Translations under genes and position numbers: made by a program
Shown here: piece by piece, positions 9,881 to 13,626 of the stretch
How the letters are laid out: each line of letters starts with the position of its first letter
How positions within the stretch are numbered: the first letter of the stretch is position 1
The notes under the pieces: generated by a model
What the model saw: the letters and a program-made list of their open reading frames with translations, nothing else
What the model was told of the DNA's origin: nothing
The model's database searches: none
DNA from: Chromera velia
Lineage: Eukaryota; Sar; Chromeraceae
Direction of reading: 5' to 3'
NCBI GenBank assembly: GCA_018398765.1
Contig: JAHBMJ010002469.1
Location: forward strand, 1-13,626
Length of the DNA stretch: 13,626 nt

Positions 9881-10545
9881 TTAATTAAAGCTGTTGTTGA
9901 AGTCTTTCAGTGTCTCTCTCACTTTCAAGATCGCAAATAAGATCGGCTTCAAGATACCTGTAGAGATCGACAGCGAGGTGGTCGGAAAAAGACTTTTTTT
10001 CCCCGGTGACGGTGCTTGGAATGTCTTTCTGCGTGCACCCAGGCTTGACAGCTTCTTCCCTCATCAGAACGCGTCTTGATGATCTGACATCGTTCCCCCA
10101 TCCACTCACCCAGCCGTCCTACAAACCATCGATCGATCGATCGATCGCACCCATCATTGACAGCACTCCTCTTTCGAATTCGGGAGCAAAGGAGAGAGGA
10201 GAGACCGATCTCGAATCTCTGCGTGGCAGACCAATGCCTTTGTAAGCACCAAGAAACCTTTTGGCATGGATACACATTTCTATACAAGGACACGGTCGGA
10301 AGGAAGAGAAGATCCGCGACAGCCGTGGAAAGAAGAGAGTGGCGACGGAGAACAAGAGAAAGAGAAAGAACGGGCATCAATTGAGGAAACAACGAAGAAA
10401 AGCAGACAGACAGACAAGCAGAGCAGCAGCAGCAGCAGAAGAAGAAGAAGAAGAAAAAGAAGAAGAAGCAGAAGAAGACGAAGAAAGAGAGAAAAAGGAA
10501 TTAAGAAGGCAATGGATCTTCCCGTCGACCAACCATGCCGATCGA
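9881..10545. other. Downstream region of the coiled-coil gene, with simple repeats
   Basis: It probably contains the 3' UTR of the minus-strand gene ending at 10546. It holds five ATCG units at 10128-10147, a self-complementary run, and a mixed (CAG)n(AAG)n tract at about 10421-10484 inside a longer purine-rich zone. Open frames here are mostly by-products of these repeats. No AATAAA is visible on the minus strand in this stretch. Confidence 0.5.
10421..10500 (+). repeat. (CAG)n(AAG)n purine-rich microsatellite
   Basis: Six CAG-type units run into about a dozen AAG-type units with a few interruptions. On the minus strand it reads CTT/CTG just downstream of the coiled-coil gene's stop codon, so it would lie in that gene's 3' UTR. 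Confidence 0.85.
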
Positions 10546-12081
10546 TCAGACGTCGTCATCGTCTCCCCCCCCCCTTCCCCCTGAGAGACTTGCAGCTGCA
10601 CGTCTCGCAGCATCTAGCTGCACAAGCAGACTCTTCTTCTGCTCCGACAGATGTGCAGAAGTCTGCTGGGAGAGGGATAACTCCTCTTTCAAGGCAGTAA
10701 TCTCCCCCCTATGACGAGACTGCATCTCCACCCGCGCAGCCGTGGCATCGGCAAGGGCTTGCCGAAGCTGTGCTGCGTCTCGAGAGGTCGCACTCTGCGT
10801 CTCTCTCTGCGCCTTCAACTCTTCTTCTGCCTCTTCTATCTGACGCTGGAGACGGGAAATCGTACCCTCATAACTCTGGGCAGCACGCTCGAGGTCTCGG
10901 ACAGCTGACGCACGCTGCCGCTCGAAACCTGCCACTTGTGCCTCTGCTTCTGCCTGGGCTCTCTCTGCTGCTGCGAGACGGTCTTGTAGACGGGAGAGAT
11001 CTGCAGACAGAGAGCCAGCAAGTTGGGTCCTCTCACGGGAATGGGATTCCTGCAGAGACCTTAGCTCGGCAGCAGCATCGTCTCCTGCCTTCTCTGCTCT
11101 CCGCTCTGCAAGCTTCGCAAGAGCAGTTGCACGATCTCTCTCAATGGCGGCATCCTCGGCACGGCGGGTGGCGGTCTCTGCCTCTCCGCGGATCGTTTCG
11201 GTGTCTGCTTTTGCTTGGAGGATTTGTCTTTCGAGCAGCCGCATCTGCTGCAGATTTGCTTCCGCAGTCTGCTCAGCCGCAGCTCTCTTGGCTTCGCTTG
11301 CCGTCAGACGGGCAACGGCATCGCGTGCGTCAGCATCCATCAGATCGGCCTTTGCCTCGGCGTCTCTGAGGGCTCGGGACAGGGAGGCCACGTCAGATTG
11401 GAGACGGGCTTTCTCTGCAGTGAATTCTTCAGCTGCTCTCTGGAGACGGCGGGATGCCTCCTGAGCTGTTGTGGCGGCTTTCCTGGTGTCCTCTCTCGCT
11501 TTTCCGATCTCCCTCTCCAACCTCTGTCGCTCGGCATCGAGCTGCGCGACCTCGGCAGTCACAGCAAGCAGCTGTCGTTGCGCTGCTGCAGACTGCTCTT
11601 CTAACTCGGTCAGTCTCGTCTCGGCCTCTCTTCTGCCTTCCGTGCTTGAATCTGCACGGGCGGTCTCTACAGCGAGACGGTCTGTAAGGAATCGGAGCGA
11701 GGTCTGAGTGGCCTCTACTTGTTCCTTCAGTAGGGTATTTTGTCTTGTGAGGAGGTCGTGCTGCTCTTGGGATAGACGCAGAAGCTCGGCAGCTTCTTTG
11801 CGCTCCGTCTGTAGCGCCTCTTGGAAGGATTCGACTCCGTTGGCACTCATATCTGCGTAAACCTTTTCGAGTAGCTCGGTCTTCTGTCTTAGCTCGGAAG
11901 CCACCTGTTCGTTTTCTGCTGCTACTTTGGAGAGAGACGCGGAGAGATCGGAAGCGTCTTTGTCTCGACGCTCAAGCACCTGCTCCAACTCTCGCACCCT
12001 CTCGTCATAGGCAACGAGCAGAGGGGAGAGCATCTGCATGTTCGTGGCCCAGGGCGGGAGGGGGCCGTTCTCTCCTGCAGT

Positions 12082-12146
<65 letters not shown>

Positions 12147-12949
12147 ATGCGAGATTATTCTGTGTGGGAATGTGCGTTCAAATTCTTCTGCTGAGAGCCC
12201 ATGGGAAGGGGCCCTCTTTCTATACGGCAACTAGAGGGACAGGAAAGAGTCTTCTCGGGAGCAAGCTGTCGGAGTTTATCCGAGAAGGTCGCGTCAGTGA
12301 AACGAAGAAAGCAAAGGAAAGGAAAGGACGGGGGGGGGGACAATGTGGAGTGACCAAAAAGGGGCAGAAGAAGAGGACAATACTACGCTGTGCCGTGCCA
12401 GTGAGAGATGGAAAGGAAGGGAAGAACAGGTACAGAACGATTTGGGCTTTCGAAACGCTGAGAGAGACAGCGAGAGAGACTGCATGGATCGGAGGGCAAA
12501 CTTGGAGACTGCAGTGCGTCTCCTCGGGAGGCACTCACAGGGTGGGTAGGTGCATCTGATAAGGTACACACGGGGCAATGAGAATCTGCCGACTGAAAGG
12601 GACAACTCAGCAGAGATCGACTTCATCTATTTTCTTCGGTTTTTGTGATGCACTTCCGGAGAGAAAAGTTCGGGGGAGAAGAGAACAACAAACAGACCTA
12701 CTCACCCTCATCTGACCCTGGAGGTGCTGGGTAAGCAAGTTGGTATCTTCTGAGTTCCTTTGTGGCCCTCTCTCCATATTCCTTCAACCCCTCTTTCTCC
12801 TGCTTCAACTGGCTGATCTGCTCGAGAAGATCATCTTCCACAAGGGCCCGGCTGGGGACGGCAGGCTGGGGGGGATTGTAGGGTCGACTGACGTCCTTGT
12901 GGACACCCCCGAGCTCATAGGGACTCTTCAGGTCGTAAGCACTGTACAT
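10546..12949 (-). CDS. Long coiled-coil protein, two exons, 590 aa
   Basis: Exon 1 is 12949-12706 (81 codons plus one base) and exon 2 is 12074-10546. Together they give 1773 nt, ending in TGA. The donor G|GTGAGT and acceptor CTGCAG|GA join in phase 1 and create one Gly codon. The protein starts MYSAYDLKSPYELGG. A short coil lies at about residues 38-70 (EDDLLEQISQLKQEKEGLKE). A non-coil linker with PPWATNMQMLSPLLVAYDER follows at 88-107. From about 100 to 575 there is one nearly continuous coiled coil rich in Ala, Glu, Arg and Gln, with heptad-spaced Leu. The end is Gly/Asp-rich (GGRGGGDDDDV). No motor head, signal peptide or membrane segment is seen. Such proteins are typically structural (cytoskeleton, centrosome or basal body), but that is inference. 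An upstream in-frame ATG at 13045 would add 32 residues. The 5' end may contain further exons. Confidence 0.85.
12075..12705 (-). other. Intron of the coiled-coil gene, 631 bp
   Basis: It starts GTGAGT (12705-12700) and ends CACTGCAG (12075 last base). Stop codons in frame after the donor (GGT GAG TAG) make splicing necessary to join the two coding parts. The 3' end is dominated by a dinucleotide microsatellite instead of an ordinary polypyrimidine tract. Confidence 0.85.
12083..12143. repeat. (CA)16(GA)14 compound microsatellite at the 3' splice site
   Basis: On the coding (minus) strand this is (CT)n followed by (GT)n, ending about eight bases before the AG acceptor at 12075. The (CT) part could serve as the pyrimidine tract. 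Confidence 0.95.
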
Positions 12950-13626
12950 TGCAAGACCTAAGTGATCGAGAGGGAAGAAGTGATTCTGGGAAGGCAGCAA
13001 GCCCCGTCGTCGAACCGGGATCACAGACCTTTGAGTGTTGCACACACTACCGAGAGCCCAACAGGTCTTTTATTCACTACACCCCGTGAGGACAGGTCCG
13101 CAGTGTTTTCGCGAAGCGTTTGTTCTCTTGTGAAAAGAAGAGCAAACTTGGCTGGCACGGGACGGAAAACAGCTGGAAAAACCTGCGGAGACAAGAAGTC
13201 GGTTCACATGCTGAGAGAACTTTTTTCCCCTCTTCGTCTCAAAGATGAGTGAAAAAGAGAAAACCCTTTCCGGCAGCGCCTTGCGTTCACCAGCGTACAG
13301 AAACGCAGGCGGAATGATTCGGCCATCAGTCACTTATCACTCCCATTCTGTCAGGTTGGCTGAGGCATGCTGAGGCCGTTGAAGAGTCAATGAAGACAGT
13401 GACTTCGGGTATCTTCAGATCAGTCTGAATCAGTCTGACAGACAGTCTGACTGTCAGACGCCCCGCACAGCAGAAATTCTGACCGCGGCACACAAAACGC
13501 AGCTTTCCGGGGCCGCGCGCCTATGCATGAGGTGCATCACCCCTGCCATGCGGTCAATAGGGGGGTACCCCATTGAGGGCGACGACGACGAGGGCTTTTT
13601 GCCCAGCAACCCCCTACCCCCCCCCC
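12950..13626. other. Upstream region of the coiled-coil gene
   Basis: It probably contains the promoter and 5' UTR of the minus-strand gene. An 87-codon minus frame (13333-13070) is open but not recognised, and an upstream exon cannot be excluded. Three CAGTCTGA words (13421, 13431, 13443) include a perfect 9-bp hairpin GTCTGACAG/CTGTCAGAC (13433-13459). The last 60 bases hold a short GAC repeat and C-runs. Confidence 0.45.
13433..13459. repeat. Perfect 9-bp hairpin within CAGTCTGA repeats
   Basis: GTCTGACAG (13433-13441) and CTGTCAGAC (13451-13459) pair around a 9-nt loop that itself holds another CAGTCTGA copy. It lies about 490 bp upstream of the coiled-coil gene's start, so a protein-binding role is conceivable but unsupported. 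Confidence 0.7.

Noticed and set aside
10261-10700. Lys/Arg/Glu-rich + strand frames of over 100 codons
   Set aside because: They come from the CAG/AAG microsatellite and overlap the end of the well-supported minus-strand gene.
10770-11604. Long + strand frames opposite exon 2 of the coiled-coil gene
   Set aside because: They are shadows of the biased minus-strand coding sequence, rich in Leu and Ser as expected from antisense Glu/Arg/Ala codons.

Overview
The window looks like nuclear DNA of a eukaryote, most likely a GC-rich protist. The genes are split by GT-AG introns whose phases match across the splice. Spacers are long and low in complexity, microsatellites and minisatellites are abundant, and there are several layers of eukaryotic transposable elements. 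There are no bacterial operons or Shine-Dalgarno sites. A chromerid-type alveolate alga would fit the style, but that is only an impression from composition and architecture; no marker gene here proves it. One ambiguous base (n at 3531) shows this is a draft assembly.

Layout. Positions 1-764 are C-rich and repetitive on the + strand, with a three-copy 45-bp repeat. Positions 765-1684 hold a plausible three-exon minus-strand gene of about 212 aa and unknown function. Positions 1685-3440 have no recognisable gene and contain short simple repeats. Positions 3442-3530 form an almost perfect 42-bp-arm fold-back that abuts the n, followed by a minisatellite of 35-bp units (about 3533-4205). Positions 4243-5238 look like a ~1 kb non-autonomous hAT-like DNA transposon with inverted CAGGGTTGC/TAGGGTTGC ends and ACCGGTAA palindromes. 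An AT-rich island runs from about 4.3 to 5.94 kb. Two inverted, related blocks rich in AGGTTCA repeats (about 5428-5665 and 9640-9880) bracket the next 4 kb.

The clearest feature is a structurally complete, very young, non-autonomous LTR retrotransposon at 6103-8802. It has two 337-bp LTRs that differ at one position and begin TG and end CA. A 5-bp target duplication (CATTG) flanks it. A tRNA primer-binding site starts directly after the 5' LTR, and a polypurine tract lies just before the 3' LTR. Its 2.0-kb interior has no reverse transcriptase, protease or integrase. It carries one long reading frame (6686-8029) interrupted by two in-frame TAG codons, which may be a decayed or readthrough gag-like protein. 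Its movement would have needed enzymes from another element.

The right third holds a well-supported two-exon minus-strand gene (12949 to 10546, 590 aa) encoding a long Ala/Glu/Arg-rich coiled-coil protein. Its single 631-bp intron ends in a (CT)n(GT)n microsatellite just before the acceptor. The two host genes show no functional link. The most informative content of the window is the nested mobile DNA between them.
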